Shown: positions 36,579 to 45,279 of the stretch, in pieces
How the letters are laid out: each line of letters opens with the position of its first letter
Position numbering within the stretch: position 1 is the stretch's first letter
From: an uncultured Allomuricauda sp.
Lineage (GTDB): Bacteria; Bacteroidota; Bacteroidia; Flavobacteriales; Flavobacteriaceae
Assembly (NCBI RefSeq): GCF_947499585.1
Contig: NZ_CANMOO010000001.1
Location: 1,240,001-1,304,000 of the forward strand
DNA: 64,000 nucleotides
Direction: 5' to 3'
Translations under genes and position numbers: made by a program
The notes under the pieces: generated by a model
What the model was told of the DNA's origin: nothing
The model's input: only the letters and a program-made list of their open reading frames with translations
The model's database searches: none

Positions 36579-37172
36579 ATGAAAACAACTAAATTCTTAT
36601 CACTTGCGCTCTTAACCGGAACTTTATTAGTAGGCTGTTCAAGTGATGACAATGACCCAGAGGTAATAAATCCAGAGGAAACCATTACTACAATGAACGT
36701 TACTTTAACTCCTCAAGGAGGTGGCACGGCCATTACTTTACAATCTCAGGATTTGGATGGTGATGGACCCAATCCACCCATGATATCCATATCTGGTAGC
36801 TTGGCTGAAAATACTGTTTATGACGGAACGGTTGAGTTACTGAATGAAACAGAGACACCCGCTGAAAGCATTAATGAGGAAATTGAAGGAGAAGCGGCTG
36901 AACATCAGTTTTTCTTTATTCCAAATAATACTCTAAACGCAACTATCGCTTATGACGATGACGAATCTGATTATGTTTCTGCTGAGACAGGTGTAAATTT
37001 CACTTCAACAAATCCTGTAGGTATTTCGTTTACTGTTACTACTACTGATGCAAGTACAGGAACTTTGGCAATTACATTAAGACATGAGCCTAAAAAACCT
37101 AATGATGGGACTTTGGCAGATGCAGGAGGAGAAACTGATATTACACAAGCTTTTACCCTTGTTATAGAATAA
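36579..37172 (+). CDS. Lipoprotein linked to the TonB receptor
   Basis: A 197-residue lipoprotein (lipobox VGC, Cys20) starting 21 bases after the receptor. The mature protein is beta-rich and acidic, with tandem Ser/Thr stretches (ITTMNVTLTPQGGGTAITLQ, ISFTVTTTDASTGTLAITL). Database relatives carry the vague label type 1 periplasmic binding fold superfamily, which I cannot confirm. EGEAAEHQFFF and LRHEPKK hold the only two histidines. By position it may pass the ligand to the receptor. It is followed by a terminator. Confidence 0.82.
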   Translation: MKTTKFLSLALLTGTLLVGCSSDDNDPEVINPEETITTMNVTLTPQGGGTAITLQSQDLDGDGPNPPMISISGSLAENTVYDGTVELLNETETPAESINEEIEGEAAEHQFFFIPNNTLNATIAYDDDESDYVSAETGVNFTSTNPVGISFTVTTTDASTGTLAITLRHEPKKPNDGTLADAGGETDITQAFTLVIE

Positions 37173-37201
37173 TTTAATAGTACAGTTACGTTTGTTAGTT
37201 T

Positions 37202-37240
37202 AAATCGGGAGATGACTTTGTTCAACTCTCGATTTTTTTA
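37202..37240 (+). terminator. Rho-independent terminator of the metal-uptake operon
   Basis: A 10-bp stem with one G-U pair (37202-37211 with 37226-37235) and a 14-base loop, followed by a T run to 37239. The right arm overlaps the 3' end of the convergent 98-residue gene. Confidence 0.75.
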
Positions 37241-37518
37241 TCTTTTTTTGAAGAAAAAACATAGGTATACAACCACATTATTGTAAAACTGGGTATTATA
37301 TCCAATCCGGGTATCAATTCTTCAACAAAAGTGACCAAACCGGCAGCTTGACCAATTTTACCTTTGTACAATCTAGTCATGAGCCAACCCGCAATTGGTG
37401 CCCAAATAACATCTGAGAACTCCCCTATTCCAGGTATGACAAATGATAACATTCCAATACCATCAAACAATAATCCCAAAAATAGGTTGCGATACTTTAG
37501 GTCTTTCTCTTCTGCCAT
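37222..37518 (-). CDS. Small conserved membrane protein
   Basis: A 98-residue protein with probably three hydrophobic segments (about residues 13-31, 33-48, 72-90) and a charged C-terminal KKDKKIES tail. I do not recognise a named family; similar proteins occur across flavobacteria. The motif LLFDGIGMLSFVIPGIGEFSDVIWAPIA is its most distinctive stretch. It lies 40 bases downstream of folE on the same strand and converges on the metal-uptake operon, whose terminator its coding end overlaps. Confidence 0.75.
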   Translation of the reverse strand: MAEEKDLKYRNLFLGLLFDGIGMLSFVIPGIGEFSDVIWAPIAGWLMTRLYKGKIGQAAGLVTFVEELIPGLDIIPSFTIMWLYTYVFSSKKDKKIES

Positions 37519-37558
37519 AGATGAAAAATACCAAATAGGAATGAATTGGAAAAATTAA

Positions 37559-38158
37559 CTAGGATAAATCCGAACTGATAAGTTTAAGGAACTCATTTCG
37601 TGTCTCTATTTTTTCAAACTGCCCTCTAAATCCAGATGTTGTTGTCACGGAATTCTGTTTTTGTACGCCTCTCATCATCATACACATGTGAGATGCTTCA
37701 ATAACCACGGCAACTCCCTTTGGCTTTAATGTGTTATTTAGACATTCCAAAATATCATGTGTCAATCGTTCCTGCACTTGTAACCTACGAGCAAAAACAT
37801 CCACAATACGGGGTATTTTGCTTAAACCTACAATATGTCCGTTGGGGATATATGCTATATGAGCCTTGCCAAAGAAAGGAAGCATATGGTGCTCACATAA
37901 AGAGTACACTTCAATATCCTTGATAATGACCATATCATCATAGTCTTCCTTGAACATGGCCCCCCGTAAAATTTCAGCTGGATCTTGTTTGTAGCCTTGT
38001 GTCAAAAATAACATTGCTTTTGCAGCCCGTTCTGGAGTTTTCACTAATCCTTCACGTTGTACATCCTCTCCTATCTCATCTATAATTTTTGAAAAGCGTT
38101 CTTTTACTTCATTAGTAACACTAATGTTGTATTCTTCCATGCTTTGATATGGTGCCAT
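37559..38158 (-). CDS. folE: GTP cyclohydrolase I
   Basis: Converts GTP to dihydroneopterin triphosphate at the entry to folate and pterin synthesis. The 199 residues fit. The zinc ligands are visible in [20 protein letters not shown] (Cys and His near residues 89-92) and [11 protein letters not shown] (second Cys, near 160), with [22 protein letters not shown] between. It starts 3 bases after msrA ends, so msrA and folE are likely one transcript. Confidence 0.96.
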   Translation of the reverse strand: MAPYQSMEEYNISVTNEVKERFSKIIDEIGEDVQREGLVKTPERAAKAMLFLTQGYKQDPAEILRGAMFKEDYDDMVIIKDIEVYSLCEHHMLPFFGKAHIAYIPNGHIVGLSKIPRIVDVFARRLQVQERLTHDILECLNNTLKPKGVAVVIEASHMCMMMRGVQKQNSVTTTSGFRGQFEKIETRNEFLKLISSDLS

Positions 38159-38161
38159 AAG

Positions 38162-38722
38162 TTATTTAACTGTATTTAGCTTGTTTGAAAAATGCTTGTT
38201 TAGCTTTTTAATTTTTGGATCTATGATGAACTGACAATAGGGTTGATTAGAATTGTCGTTATAATAATTGTGGTGTTCTTGCTCCGCAATGTAAAATGGT
38301 TTTACTTCAGAAATAGCAGTAACTATAGGTGATCCAAACACCTTTTCATTCTCCAAAAGAGCAATAAATTCCTCTGCTAATTCTTTTTGTTCTGGATTGG
38401 TATAGAAAATTTCACTTCTATACTGAGAACCAACATCGTTACCTTGTCTATTCAATGTTGTAGGATCATGAGTAGCAAAGAAAACTTCCAATAATTCGGT
38501 AAAAGAAACTTCAGCTGGATTAAATGTAATTTTTATACCCTCAGCATGTCCAGTTCTTCCGGTACAAATTTCTCGGTATGCTGGATTTTTGATTTCTCCC
38601 CCCGTATATCCCGAAACTACCTCTTGAACGCCATTAAGCCTTTGAAAAACAGCTTCTGTACACCAAAAACAACCGCCAGCAAATATGGCGGTTTCTAAAG
38701 AATTATTATTCTGTTTATTCAT
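38162..38722 (-). CDS. msrA: Peptide methionine sulfoxide reductase MsrA
   Basis: Repairs S-methionine sulfoxide in proteins. The 186 residues match MsrA, with the catalytic cysteine in AGGCFWCTEAVF (GCFW, Cys17-18 region) and YRSEIF plus EQEHHNYY as further hallmarks. I see no C-terminal recycling cysteine. A strong promoter lies upstream: TTG-N20-TAACTTTG. folE follows after 3 bases. Confidence 0.96.
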   Translation of the reverse strand: MNKQNNNSLETAIFAGGCFWCTEAVFQRLNGVQEVVSGYTGGEIKNPAYREICTGRTGHAEGIKITFNPAEVSFTELLEVFFATHDPTTLNRQGNDVGSQYRSEIFYTNPEQKELAEEFIALLENEKVFGSPIVTAISEVKPFYIAEQEHHNYYNDNSNQPYCQFIIDPKIKKLNKHFSNKLNTVK

Positions 38723-38739
38723 TCTTTTGTAAAGTTAAA

Positions 38740-38770
38740 CAAAGTTAGTGATTCCACAATTTGAAACCAA
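38740..38770 (-). promoter_or_regulatory. msrA-folE promoter
   Basis: On the minus strand TTG (38770-38768), a 20-base spacer and TAACTTTG (38747-38740) match both flavobacterial elements, 18 bases before the msrA ATG. Confidence 0.72.
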
Positions 38771-38881
38771 TTATAAAATTTTGGTAAGTAGTCGTTACAA
38801 GATGCTAAAACTTTATTTGAAACTTACGATTTTTGTTCACTCAACTGTAATCATTACTTTCACCCCAATAAGCGGTTTTAC

Positions 38882-39544
38882 ATGATAAAGGCGAATAACA
38901 TCCAAAAATACTATGGTGACCTTCAAGTTTTAAAAGGGGTTGATCTAGAGATAAAAAAAGGCGAAGTGGTATCCATTGTTGGTGCATCTGGGGCCGGGAA
39001 AACCACATTGCTGCAGATTTTGGGCACCTTGGATTCCCCTTCCAACAAAAAGGAAAGTTCATTGTTAATTCATGATACGGATGTTACTCAACTAAATGAC
39101 AAGAATTTGGCTAGGTTTAGAAATGAACATATTGGATTTATTTTTCAGTTTCATCAATTATTACCAGAATTCACCGCTTTAGAAAACGTCTGTATTCCAG
39201 CTTTTATAAAAAAAACTCCTAGGGCTCAAGCTGAAAAACGCGCAAAGGAGCTTCTAGACTTTTTAGGTCTTTCTGATAGATATGACCACAAACCCAACGC
39301 TTTATCCGGCGGTGAACAACAACGTGTGGCTGTAGCCCGCTCATTGATTAATAACCCTTCTGTGATTTTAGCAGATGAGCCCAGTGGTAACCTAGATTCT
39401 GAAAGTGCAGATAACCTTCACCAACTTTTCTTTCAGCTTCGTGATGAATTTGGACAAACCTTTGTTTTGGTGACCCATAATCTAGAACTGGCCAACATGG
39501 CGGACAGAAAGCTAACCATGGTTGACGGATTGATTGTTTCTTGA
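38882..39544 (+). CDS. lolD: ABC transporter ATPase, LolD-like
   Basis: A 220-residue ATPase with Walker [13 protein letters not shown] (about residues 34-45), Q-loop [16 protein letters not shown], signature [15 protein letters not shown], Walker B VILADEP and the SGNLD D-loop. These features place it in the MacB/LolD/FtsE class; LolD, which powers lipoprotein release from the inner membrane, is the usual call in flavobacteria. The membrane partner (LolC/E) is not adjacent, so the assignment rests on sequence type. The next gene starts 4 bases later. Confidence 0.85.
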   Translation: MIKANNIQKYYGDLQVLKGVDLEIKKGEVVSIVGASGAGKTTLLQILGTLDSPSNKKESSLLIHDTDVTQLNDKNLARFRNEHIGFIFQFHQLLPEFTALENVCIPAFIKKTPRAQAEKRAKELLDFLGLSDRYDHKPNALSGGEQQRVAVARSLINNPSVILADEPSGNLDSESADNLHQLFFQLRDEFGQTFVLVTHNLELANMADRKLTMVDGLIVS

Positions 39545-39548
39545 TCTT

Positions 39549-40313
39549 ATGACAAAATCTGAGTTAAAGGATTTTTTGGATGAAAAAGTGGAGCAGTACA
39601 ATAACCTCAAATTCCTTGAAGAGGATCCGTTGCAAATTCCACATCGTTTTTCAAAAAAGGAAGATATAGAAATCAGTGGTTTTTTAACAGCCACCATTGC
39701 TTGGGGGAATCGAAAAAGTATTATCAATAATGCTTCACGATTAATGGAGCTTTTGGACAATGCTCCTTATGATTTTGTTTTAAATCACACCGATACAGAT
39801 TTAGAAAAATTGGTTCCTTTTGTCCATAGAACATTTAATGGCAATGATTTGTGCTATTTTATCCAAAGCCTGCAAAACATATATACCAAACACAATGGGT
39901 TAGAAGCTGTTTTTGTGAAGCATCAGCAGAAAGATTCATTGCAATCCGCTATATCAAAATTTAAAGCCATTTTTTTTGAATTGCCACATCAAACCAGAAC
40001 CATGAAACATGTTTCCGACCCCAACAAAGGGTCTTCCGCAAAGCGCATCAATATGTTTTTACGATGGATGGTGAGAAATAATGATACTGGAGTTGATTTT
40101 GGTATCTGGAAAGGTTTAAATCCCAGTCAGCTCTCCTGTCCGTTGGACGTGCATTCGGGAAATGTTGCTCGAAAATTAAAATTGGTAAAGCGAAAACAGA
40201 ATGATGCCAAAGCTTTAGCTGAGTTGGATAAAAGCTTAAGAAAACTAGACCCCAAGGATCCAGTCAAATATGATTTTGCCCTTTTTGGACTTGGGGTTTT
40301 TGAAAAGTTTTAA
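39549..40313 (+). CDS. TIGR02757-family protein
   Basis: A 254-residue cytoplasmic protein of the conserved TIGR02757 group, common in Bacteroidota and a few other phyla; its function is unknown. I use the ATG at 39549, four bases after lolD; a TTG at 39534 would overlap lolD. Characteristic segments are ISGFLTATIAWGNRKSIINNA, MFLRWMVRNNDTGVDFGIW and LSCPLDVHSGNVARKL, which hold conserved Asp and His. It may be a nucleic-acid enzyme of the helix-hairpin-helix glycosylase type, but I cannot show this. Its stop shares TTAA with the convergent peroxidase gene. Confidence 0.86.
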   Translation: MTKSELKDFLDEKVEQYNNLKFLEEDPLQIPHRFSKKEDIEISGFLTATIAWGNRKSIINNASRLMELLDNAPYDFVLNHTDTDLEKLVPFVHRTFNGNDLCYFIQSLQNIYTKHNGLEAVFVKHQQKDSLQSAISKFKAIFFELPHQTRTMKHVSDPNKGSSAKRINMFLRWMVRNNDTGVDFGIWKGLNPSQLSCPLDVHSGNVARKLKLVKRKQNDAKALAELDKSLRKLDPKDPVKYDFALFGLGVFEKF

Positions 40314-42133
40314 TACACCTCTCCTACCTCAATATCTGTAAGGGTTTTTATAAAGGCCACTAGTGCTTTCTCTTCTAATTCCGATAGTTGTAGATTATCA
40401 AAAGGAAGGGTTTGGTATGGTAAATCAAAGCCAAGCCCACCACCCCCACCAAGGTTGTAGAAATTGATAACTTCCTCCAAACTTTTATAAACTCCATTAT
40501 GCATATATGGTCTCGTTAGCTCTGCATTTCTAATTGTTGGAGTTTTAAACATCCCTCGATGTACCTCCAATTCCTCATTATGCCTCCAATAAAACCCTAA
40601 ATCATCATCTAATGTTTTGTTGCTAGAAGTTTCAGGCACACCAACAACTTCCTTTTCATGCTCCGCAAAGAATGGTGGAACCGTCCCATTTGTTAACGGT
40701 ATAAAATGGCAGGTAGCACAAAGTGCTTTGCCCATATATAAATTAAAGCCCAATTTTTCTTCTTCAGTAAAAGTGTCCTCTTCACTACGGATGTTTTTAT
40801 CAAACTTAGAATTGAATGCGTTCAACGTTGAAATATAAGAGGATATGGCACGAATGATTTCCGTATTCCTAACAGAAATTCCGCCATACGCATCTTTAAA
40901 CAGTGGAATATATGTGGTGTCCGCTAAAATTTCTGTTGAAAATTCATGTACAGAACTATCGAACTCCTTATCATTCGTAAATACAGATGTAATTTGATCT
41001 AATAAATTCGGAGATCTGCCATCCCAAAAGAAGCTTTGTTGAAAAGCTGCATTAATCAATGTTGGCGTATTTCGCTGCAATAACTTTCCGTTCTTATCCA
41101 AGTTTAAAGCTATTCCGTCTGCCCAGGCTTTTTTTGGATTATGGCATGTAACGCAGGCCATTTTTCCGTTTTGGGACAGTTTGGGGTCAAAAAAAAGTTT
41201 CTTGCCCAATGCAATTTTTTTTTCTGTGGGGTTCCGATTTATGGCGGGCGTAAAAAACTCAATATTAAACGAATCTTCTTCAAAAAACGTTGGTGCATCA
41301 AAATTGAAGGGTTTGTTATTTACTCCATTCCACAACTCACTTTCTTTACGTATAGCAACCCAATCTCTTGTAATTGGATTCATATATTGCCGAATAAAAG
41401 TATAGCGGTCAAAGGTCTCAAAATTGGTGTTTGACTTAACAAAACCCACAGCCTTTTCTATATTGTTTCGAAACTGCAAATCCAATTCTTGATTTTTATT
41501 TAGAATTATTTCTCCAATACTTTTAGTATAAACCTCTTTTAAACTTTCCAGGGAAACTATGGTTTCATTTAATCCAAGCTGGCTTACCGGTGTATCAAAA
41601 CCAGAAATTGACAGACTAATAATCCGCATTAATTGTTGGTGGGTGGCAATAAAGAAACGTTGGGGAGTAACTTCTCTATTTTGTATGTTGTTTTGAAGGT
41701 TTTTGAGCATCCCGATGGTAATTGAGATTTCCTCTTTATATCGTGTTTCACTTTCCTCGCCATCATAAATACTTTCTTCAATTTTTTGTAAACCAACAGG
41801 CAGTAATATCTTTTGACTATCATCAGTAACGACCGGAAGCGCAGGCCCATTGGCTCTATGCCCCACTCCAGGGTTAAGATATGAAGCATATGGTTCAGCT
41901 TTTTTAAAGGAAATTCTTGCCTTTTGGAATACTACTTTTGCATTATTGCCTGTCATTGGCAGTTTTGCGAGTTCATCCAAAGTGGTTATGGCATCCGTAA
42001 TATGTTTTAAATAATAGTCCTTAACGGGTTTCCAATCAACTTTGCTTTCTTCGTTTGAAGCAATAACACTTTCTTTTGGCTTTTGCTTACAGCTGAGACT
42101 AAAAACCAATAAAACAACTAATAGGCGATTCAT
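40310..42133 (-). CDS. Imelysin-like / di-haem cytochrome c peroxidase fusion lipoprotein
   Basis: A 607-residue protein from the ATG at 42133 (a TTG at 42142 is the alternative). The signal ends in LVFSLSC, a lipobox. Residues about 25-265 are helical and resemble the imelysin/EfeO fold, with VGLQKIEESIYDG in place of the usual HxxE segment. Residues about 290-607 are a MauG/CcpA-type di-haem peroxidase with two CxxCH sites, CVTCH (327-331) and CATCH (472-476), plus LFFDPKLS and TPTLINAA. It should sit in the periplasm or outer membrane. It is followed upstream by the PhoX-like gene on the same strand. Confidence 0.88.
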   Translation of the reverse strand: MNRLLVVLLVFSLSCKQKPKESVIASNEESKVDWKPVKDYYLKHITDAITTLDELAKLPMTGNNAKVVFQKARISFKKAEPYASYLNPGVGHRANGPALPVVTDDSQKILLPVGLQKIEESIYDGEESETRYKEEISITIGMLKNLQNNIQNREVTPQRFFIATHQQLMRIISLSISGFDTPVSQLGLNETIVSLESLKEVYTKSIGEIILNKNQELDLQFRNNIEKAVGFVKSNTNFETFDRYTFIRQYMNPITRDWVAIRKESELWNGVNNKPFNFDAPTFFEEDSFNIEFFTPAINRNPTEKKIALGKKLFFDPKLSQNGKMACVTCHNPKKAWADGIALNLDKNGKLLQRNTPTLINAAFQQSFFWDGRSPNLLDQITSVFTNDKEFDSSVHEFSTEILADTTYIPLFKDAYGGISVRNTEIIRAISSYISTLNAFNSKFDKNIRSEEDTFTEEEKLGFNLYMGKALCATCHFIPLTNGTVPPFFAEHEKEVVGVPETSSNKTLDDDLGFYWRHNEELEVHRGMFKTPTIRNAELTRPYMHNGVYKSLEEVINFYNLGGGGGLGFDLPYQTLPFDNLQLSELEEKALVAFIKTLTDIEVGEVY

Positions 42134-42204
42134 TTCTGGCAATTTTTTAAAGAAAGAAAGACCTCCATTAAAAATGGAGGCCCTTACATTGATAATACTT
42201 AAAC

Positions 42205-43785
42205 TTATCTGGGGAGTCCTTTTAAAATAACTATTTGACCTCCTTGATCATCTTCTCTTGCACCGTTTGCTATAGCGGTTGCATTAGTTTCCATATCATG
42301 ACCGTCAATATTCTTAAAATCATCACTTTCCCAATAATGAGGCTGTAGGTTCAACAAGAATGTATTTGGAACGCCTATTTTGTCCGATATATCCTCCAAT
42401 GCTCCAAATTCTCCACTAAAACCGGTACTTCCATTAGGGTCGAGGTCTTGTCTAACTACTAATTCCAATACTGTTTTGATGTTGTTACCATCCAAATCGG
42501 ACTGATAGATATATGCGGCATGCCCCCTATCAAAAGAGTTAGGGTCTTCCTGAACGTAAACAAAGTTTTCGGTAACGGTAATGTTATCTGGACTTTGTAG
42601 GCTTGCTAAGTTTCCGTCCATATTATTGGTATCTGTATTACCGGAAATAATCTGTGTCAACTTTCCAGTAAGTGGATTCGCCTCATCCAATTCCAATTTA
42701 TAAACTGTTCCCCAATCATTGTATGTACCTCTACCAGGTCCTCTTCCGGTCACAGCGACAAATACATTTCTTCCGTTTTCATCAGACCCCTTTTGGTAGT
42801 CCACGTCTTCTACCCTCATAAATGCTGATGCAAAAACTGCTACACAAGCATCCTCCATTTCAGACTTGGTCAAAGAAGCACCATTGGGTATTTCCACGAA
42901 CTCAAAATCGTATGTTACGCCATAATCCAAATTACTTTCATTATAAATTGTGGAGGCGACAACATCGGTAACGCCATCTGCACCATCAGAAATTTGCTTA
43001 AGTCTTAATACGTAAATCTTTCCGTTGTTTAGGTCCGCATCCCCTTCTTCTGAATAATATAAAGTTATCTGACCTTCGGAACCGCTGGAATCATCATCTC
43101 CACCTATTATTACAGTTTTACCAGTGTAAGCATCTTTTGGTAATGGAACTGCGTTTTCCCAGGAGAATTCACCTAAAGCATCCAAACCAAAATCTGCGGT
43201 TGGGGTTGGGGTGTCAATATAGGGGTCTATCCCTTTAACATCATAATTAAAGCTTTCAGAAGCGGAAAGAAAAAGGTCGGTTGCCCCACCATGTATATCA
43301 GCTTCCCACATAGTACCTGAACATTGACGTGCAAAATCAGCAACACCAGAGTTCAATAACCAATCCCCGCCTATAGGGTTCAGGTTTTCATCCAATTCTA
43401 TTCGTGCAACTGCATAATCGTCTTCCGCATTTACAATATATAGGTAACCATCACTATTGGGGTCCTTTAAAAATCCAGCACCATCTGCTGCTCCTACAAA
43501 CTGAAATCCATCATCAAGTATATCAGTTGAGCTAACTAGGGAATACGCTTTTACAAAATTGAACTGAGGTTGAATAGCCACCAAAGGTTCCAATTCTGAT
43601 TTGTTTTCAAACATGGTAGCAGCTGGAATAAAGTCTTCCCCATCCTGACCATCAGCTCCATCCACTCCATTTACTCCATCTACACCATTGGTTCCATCCA
43701 GTCCGTCTTCACCATCACAACCAGTAAAGCCAAACCCAATGGCTATTGTAAATATTAATCCAAATAACAATTTCTTCAAATTCAT
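42205..43785 (-). CDS. PhoX-like (DUF839) lipoprotein with collagen-like linker
   Basis: A 526-residue exported protein from the ATG at 43785 (a TTG at 43818 would add eleven residues). The lipobox is FTGC (Cys23). Residues 25-50 are nine Gly-x-y triplets of collagen type. The rest looks like the beta-propeller of the PhoX/DUF839 group (QSPDNITVTENFVYVQED, TGRGPGRGTYNDWGTVYKLEL), whose studied members are iron/calcium phosphatases. Not all PhoX active-site ligands could be checked, so phosphatase activity is unproven. It is 71 bases upstream of the peroxidase fusion on the same strand. Confidence 0.82.
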   Translation of the reverse strand: MNLKKLLFGLIFTIAIGFGFTGCDGEDGLDGTNGVDGVNGVDGADGQDGEDFIPAATMFENKSELEPLVAIQPQFNFVKAYSLVSSTDILDDGFQFVGAADGAGFLKDPNSDGYLYIVNAEDDYAVARIELDENLNPIGGDWLLNSGVADFARQCSGTMWEADIHGGATDLFLSASESFNYDVKGIDPYIDTPTPTADFGLDALGEFSWENAVPLPKDAYTGKTVIIGGDDDSSGSEGQITLYYSEEGDADLNNGKIYVLRLKQISDGADGVTDVVASTIYNESNLDYGVTYDFEFVEIPNGASLTKSEMEDACVAVFASAFMRVEDVDYQKGSDENGRNVFVAVTGRGPGRGTYNDWGTVYKLELDEANPLTGKLTQIISGNTDTNNMDGNLASLQSPDNITVTENFVYVQEDPNSFDRGHAAYIYQSDLDGNNIKTVLELVVRQDLDPNGSTGFSGEFGALEDISDKIGVPNTFLLNLQPHYWESDDFKNIDGHDMETNATAIANGAREDDQGGQIVILKGLPR

Positions 43786-43815
43786 AATTTTAGTTTTAGG
43801 TTTTGTTGAATTCTC

Positions 43816-43823
43816 CAAAACTA
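43816..43823 (-). promoter_or_regulatory. Candidate -7 element for the PhoX-like gene
   Basis: TAGTTTTG on the minus strand matches TAnnTTTG, 31 bases before the ATG at 43785. It also supports the ATG over the TTG at 43818, which would fall inside it. No TTG -33 box is seen at 17-21 bases. The rest of the 216-base gap up to 44001 shows nothing recognisable. Confidence 0.45.
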
Positions 43824-44001
43824 TTTATGAACCCTTAGCATTTGGTTACCTCAATATATTGATTTGATTATGTCATTTTTAAGAAACTGTTAGTTTGTAA
43901 AGTTTAAGTGTACTTAATGTTCCTAAAATTTAAGCTAAATGTTAACTTCATTTTTTAGAAACCCTGAATGGACCGTGGTGTATGAAATAGCTATGGAATC
44001 A

Positions 44002-45159
44002 CTATCCTGCAAAACCATAATTAGGAGTAAAGTTTAGTTTTACTTTCTGGCCTCCTTTGGAAATGGATTCATATATCGCCTCCACAATCATCATATCCCG
44101 TTTTCCCATTTCTCCCGGAACTCGATTGATTGTATTAAGCTGAATATGCTTTGCAAAGTCGTCCATTTGCAATTTTTGCTGGCTTTCTTGAGGAAAATCA
44201 AGTTTTCCTCTTGATGTTCTCCCTGCCAAAGGAATGTAAGTGCTCGCAGGGTCCAGTTCAAACCAACCTCTTTCACAGGAAGCAAAAAGTCTGTTGGCCC
44301 TTACATTGTGTGAAGTCATAATGTTTCCAACTGCACCGCTTTCAAATTCAAATTGGGCAGTAATTGTTTCGTCGGTATCTTTAAAATAGGATGGTCTTGT
44401 GCTATACTCTTGGGCTGCAACCGAAATTGGGTTTTCCCCTGTTCCATAAATAACGCTTTGGATTGCATAAACCCCCATATTCATTAATGCCCCGCCTCCA
44501 GATAATTTTTTGTTCAACCGCCATTGGTCAGGGTCGGACATGGAGCGGTACCCTGCATCTGCAGAAATATAGTTTATGGAACCGAAAGCTTTTTCTTTCA
44601 CCAATCGCTTTACTTCTTGCGTATATGGTTCTGAATGCAATCGATATCCAATCCCCAGTTTGACGTTGTTTTCCTCACACGCCTGAATTATGGCATCGCA
44701 TTCCTCCACGTTTATGGCCATTGGTTTTTCGCAAATAACATGTTTTCCCGCCTTCGCTGCCCTAATAGAAATATCTGCATGCATGCTATTTGGAAGCACT
44801 ACATAGACCACATCAATAGCGTCATTTTTGACGATTTCATCAAAATTTTGATAGTTGTAAATATTCTCCTTTGGAATACCATATTTACTGGCCCAAACTT
44901 TTTCTTTTTCCGAGGTTCCTGTTACTATTCCCGCCAAATAACAATATTCTGTTTCTAATAATGCTGGTGCTAATTGATACGTGCTATAACTACCAAGACC
45001 TACCAAGGCTATCCCCAGTTTCTTTCTATCTTGACTATTTCCCATTGCACAAGCCAATGGTGTTGCTGCTATTAATGTTGCACCCCCTACTCCTTTGGCT
45101 AAGGTTGAGTTAAAATCCCTTCTAGAAATTTTTTTCACGACATCTGGTTTTAGTGACAA
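44002..45159 (-). CDS. Tat-exported Gfo/Idh/MocA-family oxidoreductase
   Basis: A 385-residue NAD(P)-dependent oxidoreductase. The N-terminus has a twin-arginine signal (KKISRRDFNSTLAKG, then a hydrophobic core to about residue 38). The Rossmann domain begins LGIALVGLGSYSTYQLAPAL, and the EKP motif (HVICEKPMAINV, near residue 143) is the family's catalytic signature. Typical substrates are sugars or glycosides acted on in the periplasm. The first codon is uncertain: TTG at 45159 or GTG at 45138, since the nearby ATG is out of frame; the GTG gives a shorter Tat n-region that fits well. Confidence 0.88.
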   Translation of the reverse strand: MSLKPDVVKKISRRDFNSTLAKGVGGATLIAATPLACAMGNSQDRKKLGIALVGLGSYSTYQLAPALLETEYCYLAGIVTGTSEKEKVWASKYGIPKENIYNYQNFDEIVKNDAIDVVYVVLPNSMHADISIRAAKAGKHVICEKPMAINVEECDAIIQACEENNVKLGIGYRLHSEPYTQEVKRLVKEKAFGSINYISADAGYRSMSDPDQWRLNKKLSGGGALMNMGVYAIQSVIYGTGENPISVAAQEYSTRPSYFKDTDETITAQFEFESGAVGNIMTSHNVRANRLFASCERGWFELDPASTYIPLAGRTSRGKLDFPQESQQKLQMDDFAKHIQLNTINRVPGEMGKRDMMIVEAIYESISKGGQKVKLNFTPNYGFAG

Positions 45160-45279
45160 AAACTAAAGTTATAAATAAAAGACTCTTAATGATAGGTTTT
45201 AGTCTAATTAGAATTGCTTCAATACAGAAAAATGTCATCCAAAATACTTAATTTTAATACCAGACTAATTTAACACGAA

